DNA of 64,000 nt from Candidatus Pantoea formicae (GCF_011752625.1 NZ_VWXD01000013.1:51025-115024), one strand, 5' to 3'; numbered from the stretch's first letter, positions 27,277-36,293 are shown. Numbers and translations: made by a program. The notes: generated by a model from the sequence alone, not told the origin.

Positions 27277-27279
27277 GGC

Positions 27280-27316
27280 GTATACCTTGTCGGGATTCAT
27301 CCTCGGCAGGGTATAC
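27280..27316. repeat. Inverted repeat between fbaA and the two-gene module
   Basis: GTATACCTTGTCGGGAT and ATCCTCGGCAGGGTATAC are imperfect inverse complements separated by two bases. It has no T-run on either side and may be a small palindromic element or an operator-like site. Confidence 0.5.
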
Positions 27317-27533
27317 GGTGACTGGCGGATAACATTTTCATTCAATGTCAGATACGATAATACCCTCGGTAACCTCTCACTTTTCGCCTGAAACCCTCTG
27401 TTTATTCTTTTACTTTCAATAAAATAACCTGTCAGCAACATGATGATGCTGAACCGTGTCGCAACTGAGTAAAAGCACGGAAATCCGCTGCCGGTAAATT
27501 ACCTGACGCAGCTAACATGGAAGGAGGTCAAGG

Positions 27534-28229
27534 ATGAGTAAGCGCATTAATATTATGGACGGTAAACTTGCTCCAGGGTTGCGCAATGGATTGATTTATA
27601 CTGAAGTTCTGGGCTGGATCGACCTCGGACATGCTAGGGGTGGAGATATCACCCGGCTATTGCAAAAAATAAATGCGGGTGAATCATCTGGCGGCCCTTC
27701 TTATGACGTCACATACTCACAGTCTATGGCTGACGGTAAGACAGGTTTACGCTTGGGCAAATTCATCAAGTGGCGTATCCGTAAGGGGCGGTCATACTTC
27801 CAGAGGCAATCAATAGCTCTTGCAATGATGATGACGCTAGCAAAGCGATTTGAAGATTTTCAAAGCTCATTTCCCAATAACTTGATAACAGATAGTGGAT
27901 TCAGTGGAGAGGATCTTGTGTCTGATCTGTTGGGGTTCTATCGCGTTATGGCATGTATGAATCCATTCCCATTGTTGCAACCGGTAAGCAAAGAAGAAGC
28001 CTTAAAACGCTGGGATCACTATGGTGAAATTGGTTCGTGGAAGAACCAAACTTTTAATCCTCTCTTATTTCCAGATCCAGAGCGTTTTCCCAATGCCAAA
28101 CCCTATTTGGGCCATTTACCGAGCTTCATGAAGACCATCACACCTTACAGCGACTGGAAATCAGGTAATGTCGGTATCGCTACGGCTGATGGTAATTTCA
28201 TGCAATTTGGCGGGAAACCTATGCTATGA
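27534..28229 (+). CDS. DUF4056-like protein, first gene of a two-gene module
   Basis: A 231-residue soluble protein with no signal peptide. The N-terminal part (residues 16-36, containing RNGLIYTEVLGWIDLGHARG) resembles the conserved core of DUF4056 proteins from memory; the assignment is tentative and no function is known. The ID-x-GH and RGGD residues would be the first candidates for an active site. A second conserved block, KEEALKRWDHYGEIGSW...LLFPDPERFPNA (about 152-190), is also found in a decayed copy at 36290-36558. AAGGAGG lies 7 bp before the ATG. Its stop overlaps the partner gene start by 4 bp. The gene is inserted between fbaA and mscS, which are neighbours in E. coli. Confidence 0.7.
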   Translation: MSKRINIMDGKLAPGLRNGLIYTEVLGWIDLGHARGGDITRLLQKINAGESSGGPSYDVTYSQSMADGKTGLRLGKFIKWRIRKGRSYFQRQSIALAMMMTLAKRFEDFQSSFPNNLITDSGFSGEDLVSDLLGFYRVMACMNPFPLLQPVSKEEALKRWDHYGEIGSWKNQTFNPLLFPDPERFPNAKPYLGHLPSFMKTITPYSDWKSGNVGIATADGNFMQFGGKPML

Positions 28230-28669
28230 GAATTCGATATAAAATAACGCTGATCGTATTAGTGCTACTGACTGCGGGGATTGTTTATGCGTGGCCATAC
28301 GTTCAGATGAATTTTGCCGAAAGCGCCCGATATACTGAAAACAATCGCAGGGAATATGAATTTTATACCCCCGAACTGCTTAAAAATATGCCGCGAGTTA
28401 CGGGTGATTACGAGTTCGGTTTCTCAAACGTCTCAGGCCCCGGCACTCTGGCTTACGACTTACAGTTCAAAGGCACTTCCGATGCAAATAAGATAAATTC
28501 TTACCTTAAGGAGCATGGATATAAAAAAGCAAGTACCTGCGATATTCAGGGCGACTGCTGGAAGGGGGAGGATCCGAAGGTATCCGTTTCAGTAGGTATC
28601 ATTAAAGATCCGAGTACACTTATCGTATCCTTAGTCGTTGATCCAAGTTATGGGCATGAAATGCGATGA
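28226..28669 (+). CDS. Membrane-anchored partner protein of the DUF4056-like module
   Basis: Not recognised. A 147-residue protein with one N-terminal membrane helix (about 7-25) and a roughly 120-residue domain expected in the periplasm. It contains YEFYTPELLKNMPRV (about 44-58) and a conserved Cys pair (CDIQGDCW, about 104-111) that could form a disulfide. A paralogue of the same layout is at 35877-36293, where both motifs recur (YYTPELLKKMPRI and CDTSAECW). The start overlaps the stop of the DUF4056-like gene (ATGA), so the two proteins are probably made in fixed ratio. An inhibitor or immunity role for the upstream protein is a hypothesis only. Confidence 0.72.
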   Translation: MRIRYKITLIVLVLLTAGIVYAWPYVQMNFAESARYTENNRREYEFYTPELLKNMPRVTGDYEFGFSNVSGPGTLAYDLQFKGTSDANKINSYLKEHGYKKASTCDIQGDCWKGEDPKVSVSVGIIKDPSTLIVSLVVDPSYGHEMR

Positions 28670-28670
28670 A

Positions 28671-28691
28671 CTTTTTTTAAGCATTCGATTC
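28671..28691 (+). repeat. Direct repeat, right copy, flanking the DUF4056-like module
   Basis: C, seven Ts, A, A and GCATTCGATTC, matching 27256-27276 except for one base. It begins 2 bp after the stop codon of the partner gene. The two copies are 1415 bp apart and bracket the two genes. Confidence 0.8.
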
Positions 28692-28823
28692 AGAATAGTG
28701 AGGAAATTCAGCCCATCTTTGGCGCTTCATGCCATTTTTGTTTACCCTTGTACACGGGAGTGCCGGAGTTAATCTGGCCGTTTTTGCATTTTCCTGCGGG
28801 AAACTCAACAACAGGGCTAACAA

Positions 28824-29696
28824 ATGGAAGACTTAAATGTCGTTGACGGCATTAACAACGCTGGCGGCTGGCTGGTACGTAATCAGGCATTGATCTTGAG
28901 CTATGCGGTGAATATCGTTGCGGCGATTATCACCATCATTATTGGTATGTTCATTGCGCGTATCATCTCCAATGCGATAAATCGCGTGCTGCAGGCGCGT
29001 CATATCGACGCTACCGTTGCAGACTTCCTCTCTGCCCTGGTGCGCTACGGCATTATCGCCTTCACCCTGATTGCCGCGCTGGGTCGTGTTGGCGTACAAA
29101 CCGCCTCGGTGATCGCCGTGCTGGGTGCTGCGGGTTTGGCCGTGGGTCTGGCACTGCAAGGCTCTCTGTCCAACCTCGCGGCGGGTGTGCTGCTGGTGAC
29201 CTTCCGTCCCTTCAAGACTGGCGAGTTCGTTGATCTTGGTGGCGTGATGGGGACGGTTCAGAACGTGCAGATCTTCTCTACCACCATGAAAAGTGCTGAC
29301 GGCAAAATCGTGGTAGTGCCGAACGGTAAAATCATTGCGGGTAATATCGTGAACTATTCCCGTGAGCCGATTCGCCGTAATGAATTCATTATCGGTGTGG
29401 CCTACGACGCGGATGTTGATCAGGTTATCGCGCTGTTCCAGGAAGTGGTTGAAGCCGATGAGCGTGTGCTGAAAGAGATGGGCATTCAGATCGGCCTGAA
29501 CGAGCTGGCTGCGTCTTCACTCAACTTTGTGGTGCGTTGCTGGAGCAAGAGCAGTGACCTGCAAAACGTCTACTGGGATCTGATGAAGAACTTCAAGCGT
29601 ACGCTGGACGCGAACGGTATCGGCATCCCTTATCCGCAGATGGACGTGCATCTGCATCAGGTGAAGAACGAACAGCAGCCTGAGCGCGCTGAGTAA
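28824..29696 (+). CDS. mscS: Small-conductance mechanosensitive channel MscS
   Basis: MscS is a heptameric inner-membrane channel that opens on membrane tension to release solutes during hypo-osmotic shock. The 290 residues (286 in E. coli) show TM1 at about 27-50, TM2 at about 66-86 and the Gly/Ala-rich pore helix TM3 at about 95-128 (ASVIAVLGAAGLAVGLALQG), followed by the beta domain (PFKTGEFVDLGGVMGTV) and the alpha/beta C-terminal cage. The N-terminus is MEDLNVVDGINNAG, as in E. coli. A GGTGCGCAT/ATGCGCACC palindrome (29708-29728) follows. Confidence 0.96.
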   Translation: MEDLNVVDGINNAGGWLVRNQALILSYAVNIVAAIITIIIGMFIARIISNAINRVLQARHIDATVADFLSALVRYGIIAFTLIAALGRVGVQTASVIAVLGAAGLAVGLALQGSLSNLAAGVLLVTFRPFKTGEFVDLGGVMGTVQNVQIFSTTMKSADGKIVVVPNGKIIAGNIVNYSREPIRRNEFIIGVAYDADVDQVIALFQEVVEADERVLKEMGIQIGLNELAASSLNFVVRCWSKSSDLQNVYWDLMKNFKRTLDANGIGIPYPQMDVHLHQVKNEQQPERAE

Positions 29697-29847
29697 TCAA
29701 AGAGTGGCGGTGCGCATCTGATGCGCACCCTACCAAAGATAACCACCTTATTATTTTCTCTAATACCCGATTAAATCTTTCAATTTCCACTAATATCCTC
29801 GCGTCACTATACTCCATCGCATTACCTCGTTACTCAGGACTACCATC

Positions 29848-30471
29848 GTGTTATCTGTTTATTTACAAGGGCTTGCTCTTGGGGCAGCACTCATTCTGCC
29901 ATTGGGCCCGCAAAATGCGTTCGTGATGAACCAAGGAATTAAACGCCATTATCATTTAATGACCGCTGGGTTATGCACGCTGAGCGATATCGTGCTGATT
30001 TGCGGCGGTATTTTTGGCGGTAGTGCGCTGCTGAATCAATCCCCGATTCTGCTGATGCTGATTACCTGGGCAGGCGTGGCGTTTCTGCTGTGGTACGGCT
30101 GGGGCGCATTGCGCAGCGCATGGCAGGGCGATGTGACGTTAGCGACGGAAGCCGCGCTGAAGCAGGGTCGCTGGCGCATCGTTGCCACCATCGTAGCGGT
30201 GACCTGGCTCAATCCGCACGTCTATCTTGATACCTTTGTGGTACTGGGTAGCCTCGGCAGTCAGCTTCCTTCTACCGAAGCGCGTCAATGGTTCGCGTTG
30301 GGCACGGTGAGTGCTTCAATTATCTGGTTCTTTGGCCTGGCGCTGTTGGCGGCCTGGCTTTCACCACGCCTGCGCACCGTGCGTGCCCAGCGCATCATTA
30401 ACCTGCTGGTGGGCGGCGTGATGTGGTTTATCGCCATTCAGCTGGCGCGTCAGGGCATCGCGGCGTTCTGA
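29848..30471 (+). CDS. argO: Arginine exporter ArgO
   Basis: ArgO is a LysE-family inner-membrane exporter of arginine and canavanine. The 207 residues (about 211 in E. coli) show the LysE signature LALGAALILPLGPQNAFVMNQG at the N-terminus (abridged, about 8-28) and about five or six hydrophobic helices. The start is GTG, as in E. coli. Transcription in E. coli is activated by ArgP, encoded here at 36834-37739. Its 3' end overlaps the convergent FAD oxidoreductase gene by 22 bp, showing that the downstream insert abuts it directly. Confidence 0.95.
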   Translation: MLSVYLQGLALGAALILPLGPQNAFVMNQGIKRHYHLMTAGLCTLSDIVLICGGIFGGSALLNQSPILLMLITWAGVAFLLWYGWGALRSAWQGDVTLATEAALKQGRWRIVATIVAVTWLNPHVYLDTFVVLGSLGSQLPSTEARQWFALGTVSASIIWFFGLALLAAWLSPRLRTVRAQRIINLLVGGVMWFIAIQLARQGIAAF

Positions 30472-32729
30472 TGCAGATGTAAGCCGTACAGTGCGGGCAG
30501 CGCGCCCGCACTGGCCAGCAGCTCTAAACGAATCTGTCGGAAACTCACCCCCTGCGGTACGGCGTGATGGCAGAGCGAGTGATGGTTATCTTCAACTTCA
30601 ACCAGTAAATCGTCATCCAACCAGAGGCGATAATGTGTGGTGCAGTGTGGCGTGACCGCTTGTGCGTGGCCCATCTGCACCGTCTCCATCGCATGGTCGA
30701 AGTCATTATCAAACAGCAGCGTGATGTGGCGGGCGTGCTGCACTTCATCCCATCGCCAGATGACAGTGGGCTGCGCATCATCCGGCGCGGGAACCCAACA
30801 GTTGGTGTGCTGTTCTGGCCGCAGTTTGCCGTTAAGCAGATAGTCGCTATGCCAGAGCTTCAGCGGCGCTTCGAGTGCGAAGGCCAGCAGAATCTGATGT
30901 GGCGCGCGGCGCGGCAGCCAGAAATCAAACTCATCCACACCGTAATCGCCATCATTCACCTGGCGAGTACGTTTGGCGACGCGCGGGTTGAGGCTGTTAA
31001 ACACCATCATGACCCCCGGCAAGCGCTGCTGAGTGAGGGCCACCTCAATCGCTGGATTCTCCTCAAAGGCGATAAACAGATAGCGATCGCAATCCGCCTG
31101 GTAATCGAAACTGAGGCGATAACTGTCCTGACCGTTCACTCTGACGCTCTGGCTGGCGAGCAGGCAGTCGCCGCAGGTATTGGCGGGGTTGTCGCTGGTG
31201 AGTAACGCGATCTGCAATGTCTGCGTCTGTGCAGCACGCAGTTGTACCTGAATGGCCGGCAGGCGCTCTCCTGCTTTCAGCGGCAGAAGCAGGGCGCAAC
31301 GTGACTGCAAGGGCTGCCAGCCTGCATCAGCGGGCAGAGCGTGAAGCTGCAAGGTGCTACTCACCGCCACTCGCGCACCGCTGACAGGATTCAACAACAG
31401 TTGACGCGGAATGTAGGCACCCTCGCGCAGCAAGTGTTGCTGTAACTGTGTCACGCTATCTGGCTGGGCTAACTGCACGGGTGTGATCTGTTGTTGATGA
31501 CAGATCGCCGCTGCGCGTCCTACCACTTCTCCCAATACGCCGCAGGTGCACATCACCCGTGCGCTACCAAAAGCAACGTGGGTTGCTGAGATCAGACGAC
31601 CGGTGAGCAGCAGATTATCCAGTGACTGGCTGTACAGCGCGCGGAACGGAATGGTGTAGGTGCCTTTACTGTGAAACTGGCGGCAGCCATCGTGCTCGCT
31701 GTAAACGCCATCGGCGGGATGCAGATCGATTGACCAGCCACCGTAAGCCACCGCATCGTAATGATCTCGCTGTTCGATGATGTCCTGCTGGCAGAGCAGG
31801 GTGTCGCCAAGGAAACGACGACTTTCGCGTTTGCCGGGAATCAATCCAACCCACTCGATGGTCAGCGTGTCGGCGTCGGGAAATTCGCCGGAGTTTTTGA
31901 TGTAGTCCCACACTCCCCAGACGATTTTCCACAGCTCCCACTTGATGGTTTCGCTCTCATGCACCGTATCGAGTCGTCCCCCCCATTCCAGCCACCACAG
32001 ATCGCAGCCGTTGAGATCGGAGGTCAAACGTTTGTAGCGCGGAATGGCGGTGATCTCTTTAAGCGCAAAAGTGGGCGGAACAAAGCGTACTGGCTGCGAA
32101 GTGCGTTTGGTATAGAAGTAAATCGAGTGGCCGAGTTTGTGGCCAAAATGTTCACCTGGCGCCATTTTTTCGCCTAACTCCTCAACCGATTCAGCGCCTA
32201 CGCGATGGGCTGCGCCAGCCAGGTAACCCAGCACGCCATCGCCGCTGGCATCAATAAACTGGCTGGCCTGAACCTGATAGCCTGTCTGGTTGATGGCGTT
32301 AAAGGCCTGCACGGCTTGTAAGCGGCGGCCATCTTTCGTGATATCACTGACCACAGTGTTGAGCAGCAGCGTGATACCGCGCTGAGCCTGCACGAGATCC
32401 AGCAGCACCATATCGAACAGCACTGGATTACCTTCTTTGTTACGCCACAGGTTCTCCTCCATGATTTCGCCCATGATGCCGCCTTCACGCGCCCAGCGAT
32501 TGTTATTGCCCATGTGCGAGGTCGCACCATTGGCCCACAAACGCACTTCGCTAGAGGCATTGCCCCCTAACACCGGACGATCCTGAATCAGCACCACCTG
32601 AAGCCCATCACGTGCGGCAGCAAGCGCAGCGCACACGCCTGCTAAACCACCGCCCGCGACCACTAAATCAGCGGTAAGTTGTTGCTGTGGAAAGTGACGC
32701 GCATTTTGCGAAGAGAAGGTCTGCATCAT
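30450..32729 (-). CDS. FAD-dependent oxidoreductase, large, substrate unknown
   Basis: A 759-residue flavoprotein. The N-terminal dinucleotide fold is VVAGGGLAGVCAALAAARDG (about 23-42), with the second GD motif FIDASGDGVLGYLAGA (about 158-173), as in the FAD_oxidored (PF12831) group. The C-terminal 250 residues look like beta-rich accessory domains. There is no signal peptide. The start is the first of two ATGs after AGGAAG. It is divergent from an IclR regulator (56 bp gap), and a transporter gene follows that regulator, so it is likely part of a small catabolic cluster oxidising an imported acid or sugar derivative. The substrate cannot be deduced. Confidence 0.8.
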   Translation of the reverse strand: MMQTFSSQNARHFPQQQLTADLVVAGGGLAGVCAALAAARDGLQVVLIQDRPVLGGNASSEVRLWANGATSHMGNNNRWAREGGIMGEIMEENLWRNKEGNPVLFDMVLLDLVQAQRGITLLLNTVVSDITKDGRRLQAVQAFNAINQTGYQVQASQFIDASGDGVLGYLAGAAHRVGAESVEELGEKMAPGEHFGHKLGHSIYFYTKRTSQPVRFVPPTFALKEITAIPRYKRLTSDLNGCDLWWLEWGGRLDTVHESETIKWELWKIVWGVWDYIKNSGEFPDADTLTIEWVGLIPGKRESRRFLGDTLLCQQDIIEQRDHYDAVAYGGWSIDLHPADGVYSEHDGCRQFHSKGTYTIPFRALYSQSLDNLLLTGRLISATHVAFGSARVMCTCGVLGEVVGRAAAICHQQQITPVQLAQPDSVTQLQQHLLREGAYIPRQLLLNPVSGARVAVSSTLQLHALPADAGWQPLQSRCALLLPLKAGERLPAIQVQLRAAQTQTLQIALLTSDNPANTCGDCLLASQSVRVNGQDSYRLSFDYQADCDRYLFIAFEENPAIEVALTQQRLPGVMMVFNSLNPRVAKRTRQVNDGDYGVDEFDFWLPRRAPHQILLAFALEAPLKLWHSDYLLNGKLRPEQHTNCWVPAPDDAQPTVIWRWDEVQHARHITLLFDNDFDHAMETVQMGHAQAVTPHCTTHYRLWLDDDLLVEVEDNHHSLCHHAVPQGVSFRQIRLELLASAGALPALYGLHLHQNAAMP

Positions 32730-32785
32730 TTGCTTCCTGTCATGCTACAGCTAAGATTGGTGTTTTGAGCGCCAAAGGGTGAACT

Positions 32786-33484
32786 ATGTCTTCTCAACCC
32801 AATCAAAGCCTGATTGATGGGATTCGCTGCTTGCAGTATCTGGTTTCCAGCGATAAAGCCGTGGGCTGCCGTGAACTGGCGCGACAGATGGGAATGAACA
32901 GCACACGCGTTAACCGCCTGCTGATGACCATGGCGGCGATTGGCCTGACGGTTCAGGATGAGCATCGGCGCTATTTGCCCGGCCCTGGCATTCATGCGCT
33001 GGCGGCACAGGCGATTCGTGGATCGTCGTTGTTTGCTCAGGCATTGCCACAGCTGGAAGCGCATGCACCGCGCGATATCGTCGTAGCCTTGGGCGTGCTG
33101 TGGGAAGATCAGGTGATCTATATCTGGCACTCCGAGCCAGGCGAACGGACCAGCACCAGCCAGGCACTGGCGGGATTCCGCATGTTGCCTGCCTGGCAGT
33201 CGGTGATTGGCGTCTCGCTGCTGGCGGCGGAGAGTGATGAGGTACTGCGCCCGCGTTTCAATGACGAACAGTGGGCGCAAATCTCCCCGCTGTTGGCCCG
33301 TAAACGTCAGGGGAGTTACCTGATGTGGCATCGTGATGACGGTGAAGTGAGCATGGCACAACCGATCAATAACAACCGCGCGGCGCTTGCTTTCGCCAAA
33401 ATCTGGCAGACAGATGAGGCGCATTTGCAGCAGCGTCTGCAACAGCTGCAAGCGCTGGCGCAGGTGTTGATCAGCGCGCGCTGA
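32786..33484 (+). CDS. IclR-family transcriptional regulator
   Basis: A 232-residue regulator with an N-terminal winged helix-turn-helix (about 10-70; KAVGCRELARQMGMNSTRVN is the recognition part) and an IclR effector-binding domain (about 85-232). AAAGGG lies before the ATG. It is transcribed divergently from the FAD oxidoreductase and converges with the MFS gene, overlapping its 3' end by 14 bp. It most likely controls the short divergent promoter region at 32730-32785; the effector is unknown. Confidence 0.88.
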   Translation: MSSQPNQSLIDGIRCLQYLVSSDKAVGCRELARQMGMNSTRVNRLLMTMAAIGLTVQDEHRRYLPGPGIHALAAQAIRGSSLFAQALPQLEAHAPRDIVVALGVLWEDQVIYIWHSEPGERTSTSQALAGFRMLPAWQSVIGVSLLAAESDEVLRPRFNDEQWAQISPLLARKRQGSYLMWHRDDGEVSMAQPINNNRAALAFAKIWQTDEAHLQQRLQQLQALAQVLISAR

Positions 33485-34778
33485 CATGATCAATCTTCCC
33501 GACCACAAACAGATAGCTACAGATGCCGATAGCCGCCAGTACCGCGATAAAGCCGAGCGCGGGAGCAAAATTGCCGCCATCGATCAAGGCACCGATCGCA
33601 ATCGGCACCACGATGGAGGAGAGCGCGCCAGTAAAATTGAACACGCCTCCCGCCAGGCCAATCAGATGGCGAGGTGCCAGCGCGGTGACAAACACCCAGG
33701 TAATGGTTGCCAGCCCGTTACCAAAGAAAGCCAGCGACATAAACAGGATGATGAGCGTGGAATCGTCGGTGTAGTTGGCCCCGAGAATAAACAGCGTCAA
33801 GAACAGGCCGAGGATCACCGGTAATTTACGTGCGACGCTGGCAGACACGCCGCGCCTTATCATGCGATCCGATGCAAATCCCGCCAGCAGCACCCCGCAA
33901 AACGCGGCGAAGTAGGGCACCGAGGCCACATAGCCGCTTTTGATGAAATCCATATGGCGATATTCCACCAGGTAAGTAGGAAACCAGGTGAGGAAAAACC
34001 AGAAGGTGGCGGAGATCGTGAACTGGCCGATATAAATGCCGACCAGCTTGCGGCTGCGGAACATCTGCGCCAGATCGCGCCAGCGGGTTGTGGGTTGTTG
34101 TGATGGTTGACGGCTCTCCAGCAATGCTCCGTTGCTGCGCAGGTATTTCAACTCCGCTTCTGATACGCCTTTATGTTCATGTGGCTCGCGGTACAGCAGA
34201 TACCACACCAGCGCCCAAATCATGCCCGCCACGCCGGTAATAAGGAACAATCCGCGCCAGCCAAAGGCATCCTGCACGTGGAACAGCAGCGGCGTCATAC
34301 AGGCGAGGCCAACGAACTGGGCGGAAGAGTAGATACCAATCGCACTGGCGCGTTCCTGCTCGGGGAACCAGCTGGAGATGACGCGATTGTTCGAGGGCAT
34401 GACCGGGGCTTCAAAGGCACCGACGCCGAGCCGCAAGCCAAATAATGCGCCAAAGCTATTGGCCAGCGCATGCAGCGCGGTAATCAGTGACCAGGCGAAC
34501 AGCCCTACGCCATACACCAGGCGTGCGCCGAGGCGGTCAATCAAAAAGCCGCCGGGAATCTGAAGTGCCGCGTAGATCCAGCCAAATGCGGAGAAGATCA
34601 ACCCCATCTCCATTGGCGTGAAGCGCAGTTCGCCGGCCATTTGCGTGGCGGCCACCGACAGATTCGTGCGATCCATATAGTTGATGATGATGTTGATAAA
34701 CACCAATCCGAGCATTAAGAATCGCGTGCGTCCGGCACGCACACCGGTCACCGCTTGGCTAAGTGGCTGTTCTGTCAT
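33471..34778 (-). CDS. MFS transporter, anion:cation symporter (ACS) family
   Basis: A 435-residue inner-membrane protein with about 12 hydrophobic segments. The ACS-family signature is present near the N-terminus: FINIIINYMDRTNLSVAA (about 27-44), followed by GWIYAALQIPGGFLIDRLGAR (abridged, about 66-85). Members usually import hexonates, hexarates or other organic anions with protons, so it probably supplies the substrate for the neighbouring FAD oxidoreductase (inference). A predicted cytoplasmic loop lies near residue 200-230. Its own promoter must lie between 34779 and 34997, opposite yggE. Confidence 0.9.
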   Translation of the reverse strand: MTEQPLSQAVTGVRAGRTRFLMLGLVFINIIINYMDRTNLSVAATQMAGELRFTPMEMGLIFSAFGWIYAALQIPGGFLIDRLGARLVYGVGLFAWSLITALHALANSFGALFGLRLGVGAFEAPVMPSNNRVISSWFPEQERASAIGIYSSAQFVGLACMTPLLFHVQDAFGWRGLFLITGVAGMIWALVWYLLYREPHEHKGVSEAELKYLRSNGALLESRQPSQQPTTRWRDLAQMFRSRKLVGIYIGQFTISATFWFFLTWFPTYLVEYRHMDFIKSGYVASVPYFAAFCGVLLAGFASDRMIRRGVSASVARKLPVILGLFLTLFILGANYTDDSTLIILFMSLAFFGNGLATITWVFVTALAPRHLIGLAGGVFNFTGALSSIVVPIAIGALIDGGNFAPALGFIAVLAAIGICSYLFVVGKIDHVSAR

Positions 34779-34997
34779 GATACAACTCTCCCAGAGGCTA
34801 GAATTGTTTCTTTAATAGAAACACTGATGCGTTCATTCAGCGAATCTGTAAGCATAGTTTTGCGATCGCGGATACGTTAAAACAGTACCGGATCCGAACT
34901 TTCTTGTGATTTCAAACTCAGACCATCACGCATAGTAATGTGTTTTAGGTTTAGCCATAGTGGCGACCTGCAAATTGAACCTTCAAGGAGGACTTTC

Positions 34998-35729
34998 GTG
35001 AAACTGAAAGCACTGGCGCTAGCCGCCGTAATGAGCACCGGCACTCTGTCGGGTATGGTACACGCGGGTGAAGTCCCGAATGGCCCACATGTGGTGACCT
35101 CAGGACAGGCAAGTGTTGATGCCCGTCCCGATCTCGCGACGCTCTCTATCGTGGTGAATGTTTCGTCGAAAGACGCGGCAGAAGCAAAAAAACAAGCTGA
35201 CGATCGCGTGGCGCAATATTTCGATTTCCTGCAAAAAAATGGTATCGAGAAGAAAGATATTGATGCGGCAAACCTGAGCACGCAGCCGGAATATGACTAC
35301 ACCAAAGAAGGCAAATCTGTGCTGAAGGGGTATCGTGCGGTGCGTCAGGTACAGGTTACCCTGCGTCAGTTGGACAAACTCAACGAGCTGCTGGATGGCG
35401 CATTGAAGTCCGGTCTGAATGAGATCCGTTCAGTGGAATTGGGCGTGGCGAATGCAGAGGCTTATAAAGATCAGGCGCGTAAAGCGGCGATTGCCAATGC
35501 AACCCAGCAGGCCAATGCCTTGGCCGAAGGCTTTAACGCCAAGTTAGGCTCTGTTTACAGCATCCGTTATCACGTTGCCAACTACCAGCCGATGCCAATG
35601 GCGCGCATGTACAAAGCGGCTGCCGCACCAGCGGATACCACCGCGCAGCAGACTTACGAGCAGCAGAGCATTCACTTCGACGATCAGGTGGATGTGGTGT
35701 TCGATATCAAGCCGAATACCGCGCAGTAA
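34998..35729 (+). CDS. yggE: Oxidative stress defence protein YggE (SIMPL domain)
   Basis: A periplasmic SIMPL/DUF541 protein reported in E. coli to reduce reactive oxygen stress; the mechanism is unknown. The 243 residues start with a signal peptide cut after MVHA (about residue 23). The SIMPL domain begins at PHVVTSGQASVDARPDLATL. The start is GTG at 34998 because AAGGAGGA lies 6 bp before it and the codon begins a proper signal peptide. In E. coli yggE follows argO directly; here the FAD/IclR/MFS insert separates them. Confidence 0.92.
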   Translation: MKLKALALAAVMSTGTLSGMVHAGEVPNGPHVVTSGQASVDARPDLATLSIVVNVSSKDAAEAKKQADDRVAQYFDFLQKNGIEKKDIDAANLSTQPEYDYTKEGKSVLKGYRAVRQVQVTLRQLDKLNELLDGALKSGLNEIRSVELGVANAEAYKDQARKAAIANATQQANALAEGFNAKLGSVYSIRYHVANYQPMPMARMYKAAAAPADTTAQQTYEQQSIHFDDQVDVVFDIKPNTAQ

Positions 35730-35767
35730 TGCCTGAAGTGGAAATACGCAGGCGATAAAATACCAAG

Positions 35768-35787
35768 TCGCCATTCGTGGCGACCTG
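35768..35787. repeat. Small palindrome after yggE
   Basis: GTCGCCATTCGTGGCGAC forms a short hairpin. It belongs to the same type as the palindromes at 55146-55163 and 29708-29728. Confidence 0.5.
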
Positions 35788-35876
35788 GTTTACACCGCTT
35801 ATGTTGGAGCAGGCCTGCTCTTTGAAGCCTTGAACGGATTTAAATTTTATTAAACTTAAGATATTTTTTCTGAGCT

Positions 35877-36293
35877 TTAATGAGTTGAGAACTGAACGAC
35901 AACATAATCAGGTGTTGAAGACGAATATAGCGAAACGACTTCGTTTGACCTTTCTTTGTGCCAGCACTCCGCGGAGGTATCACATGCTGCCTGCGGCTCA
36001 TATCCAGAGGATTTAAGATAAGTTTTAACTTCATCAGTTTCGGTGGTTCCTTCAAAACGAATACCATAAAGAGCATTTCGTGAATCATGATTGCTCATGT
36101 ATTGAAAAGTGAAACTTGGTGAAATGCGTGGCATCTTTTTCAATAATTCTGGTGTGTAGTACTCATACTCTCTTGTATCGCTTTGGCTGTAATAGGCGCT
36201 ACTGGCCAATTCCATTTTTAGATAGGGCCAAGCCACAGTGGCGGAGATCAGTACTATTGCCACGATGATTAAAACAACAGGCTTCATTTTCAC
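35877..36293 (-). CDS. Orphan copy of the membrane-anchored partner protein
   Basis: A 138-residue paralogue of the protein at 28226-28669. It has an N-terminal membrane helix (about 6-24), YYTPELLKKMPRI (about 46-58) and a Cys pair in CDTSAECW (about 101-108). The start is GTG at 36293, overlapping the stop of the remnant upstream gene; ATG at 36287 is an alternative. The frame is intact although its upstream partner is truncated, so the product may still be made. The same gene arrangement in both places argues that the two genes move and duplicate as a unit. The mature domain differs considerably from the first copy, so the duplication is not recent. Confidence 0.68.
   Translation of the reverse strand: MKMKPVVLIIVAIVLISATVAWPYLKMELASSAYYSQSDTREYEYYTPELLKKMPRISPSFTFQYMSNHDSRNALYGIRFEGTTETDEVKTYLKSSGYEPQAACDTSAECWHKERSNEVVSLYSSSTPDYVVVQFSTH

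Noticed and set aside
32726..33580. Minus-strand ORF of 284 codons opposite the IclR regulator
   Set aside because: The plus-strand frame has clear IclR domains and a ribosome site; the reverse frame has neither.
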